From: UBA10348 sp002469915
Lineage (GTDB): Bacteria; Bacteroidota; Rhodothermia; Rhodothermales; UBA10348
Assembly: GCA_029249345.1 (NCBI GenBank)
Contig: JAQWHM010000022.1
Coordinates: 1 to 64,000, forward strand
Direction: 5' to 3'
Length of the DNA: 64,000 nt
Shown piece after piece: positions 63,182 to 64,000 of the stretch (within the stretch, counting starts at the first letter, position 1; every line of letters starts with the position of its first letter). Both the position numbers and the translations under genes were made by a program. The notes under the pieces are model-generated. The model did not search any database. It worked only from the letters and a program-made list of their open reading frames with translations, and was not told the DNA's origin.

Positions 63182-64000
63182 ATGGAAATCATTGTACTAT
63201 ACGGCCCGTGGTTTATCGGGCTTGCCCTCCTTTTTGGACTCTATATGACCTGGGGGGTCGGAGCTAACGATCTGGCTAACGCCATGGGCACGTCTGTTGG
63301 AGCCGGTGCCCTTTCTGTCAAACAGGCGATCGTTATTGCTGCTTTGTTTGAGTTTGCTGGAGCCGTGCTGGCTGGTGGTAGTGTGACCAGTACCGTTCGA
63401 AAAGGCATTATCGATCCTTCAGGGCTCGAGGCGAATCCGGAATACCTTGTTTACGGTATGCTGGCAGCGTTGCTCGCCGCAGGATTCTGGCTTATGGTTG
63501 CTTCTTGGAAGGGGTGGCCTGTTTCCACGACCCACTCCATTATTGGAGCTCTAGTCGGTTTTGGTATCGTAGGAATCGGTATGGAAAGCGTCCAATGGAG
63601 CAAAGTGGGGTCTATCGTAGCTAGTTGGGTTGTTTCTCCCATGGTAGGAGGCATTCTGGCCTTTCTGTTCATGCATTCGGTTAGAAAGCTCATCTTGAAT
63701 ACAGAAGACCCCTTTGAATCAGCCAGAAAGTGGGGTCCTTATTACATCTTTCTGGTCGGCTTTGTGATTTCTTTGGTTACGTTAACCAAAGGATTGAAGC
63801 ACCTGGATGTTAATATCTCCGAAAGCACCGGATTCCTGATGTCTATTGGAGCAGGCATTGTTACCGCCTTCGTTGGAGGATGGCTGCTGCGAAAAGCGAA
63901 GCGGGATTTAGAAGCAGAAAAAAACCATCGATTTGCCAGTGTTGAAAAAGTATTTGCACCGATGATGATTTTCACAGCGTGTGCTATGGCGTTTGCACAT
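63182..64000 (+). CDS. pit: Inorganic phosphate transporter, Pit family (cut at window end)
   Basis: 273 codons are visible without a stop, so the 3' end lies outside the window. The N-terminal half has the Pit signature GANDLANAMGTSVGAGALS (about 27-45) and the GWPVSTTHSIIGA segment near residue 112. Several membrane helices are present. The protein cotransports metal-phosphate complexes with protons. It pairs with the PhoU-like gene just upstream. Confidence 0.95.
   Translation, partial: MEIIVLYGPWFIGLALLFGLYMTWGVGANDLANAMGTSVGAGALSVKQAIVIAALFEFAGAVLAGGSVTSTVRKGIIDPSGLEANPEYLVYGMLAALLAAGFWLMVASWKGWPVSTTHSIIGALVGFGIVGIGMESVQWSKVGSIVASWVVSPMVGGILAFLFMHSVRKLILNTEDPFESARKWGPYYIFLVGFVISLVTLTKGLKHLDVNISESTGFLMSIGAGIVTAFVGGWLLRKAKRDLEAEKNHRFASVEKVFAPMMIFTACAMAFAH

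Noticed and set aside
1..64000. CRISPR array, prophage or insertion sequence
   Set aside because: No regularly spaced repeats, transposase, integrase or phage structural gene seen in the window.

Overview
The window reads as ordinary chromosome from a free-living, probably marine, member of the Rhodothermota/Balneolota branch of the Bacteroidota supergroup. Evidence: two large secreted proteins end in type IX secretion (T9SS) sorting domains with YPNP / YPNPFNPST motifs; a PorX-type response regulator is present; Rho carries a very long Arg/Asp/Gly-rich insertion of the kind seen in this group; and a Y_Y_Y/propeller histidine kinase, DUF5916 and DUF1080 proteins are typical of these bacteria. 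I see no transposase, integrase, phage gene, CRISPR array, rRNA or tRNA.

Layout. 0-10 kb: htpG, an MFS exporter, rho, then the minus-strand operon porX-tsaE-folC and a ferritin. 10-20 kb: a TetR-controlled RND efflux operon (tetR, outer-membrane factor, adaptor, pump), trmB, accC and a DnaJ/CbpA chaperone. 20-32 kb: a T9SS-secreted propeller protein, a small lipoprotein, then a SAM-I riboswitch with terminator in front of a tightly overlapping five-gene operon (metB, metX, SDR oxidoreductase, aspartate kinase, asd), followed by a T9SS-secreted subtilase. 32-44 kb: an MscS channel, the minus-strand run queD-aroE-Rieske oxygenase-nadE-ruvA, a membrane-anchored unknown, a TolB-like lipoprotein, an SDR and the B12-dependent ribonucleotide reductase nrdJ. 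44-52 kb: two small genes, a propeller histidine kinase with its LuxR-type regulator, and a YCF48-like lipoprotein/Gfo-like/cca operon. 52-64 kb: mostly exported or membrane proteins, including DUF411, DUF1080, a sugar isomerase-like TIM barrel, a nucleoside/sugar MFS, a DUF5916 barrel, a lipoprotein RidA, an M20 hydrolase, YbjQ with two small membrane proteins, AI-2E, and a PhoU-like/Pit phosphate pair cut by the window edge.

How the genes work together. The SAM-I operon holds the path from aspartate to cystathionine except a recognisable homoserine dehydrogenase, and its aspartate kinase lacks ACT domains, so control appears to sit in the RNA. The RND operon is a self-contained drug-efflux unit with a palindromic operator candidate. 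PorX and the two T9SS cargo proteins indicate active type IX secretion.

The most unusual non-coding stretch is the roughly 700-bp gap upstream of nrdJ. It holds five copies of a 7-mer, ATAACGG, together with one perfect and one relaxed DnaA box and an AT-rich tract. It could be a DnaA-linked control region for ribonucleotide reductase or a replication origin; sequence reading alone cannot decide between them.
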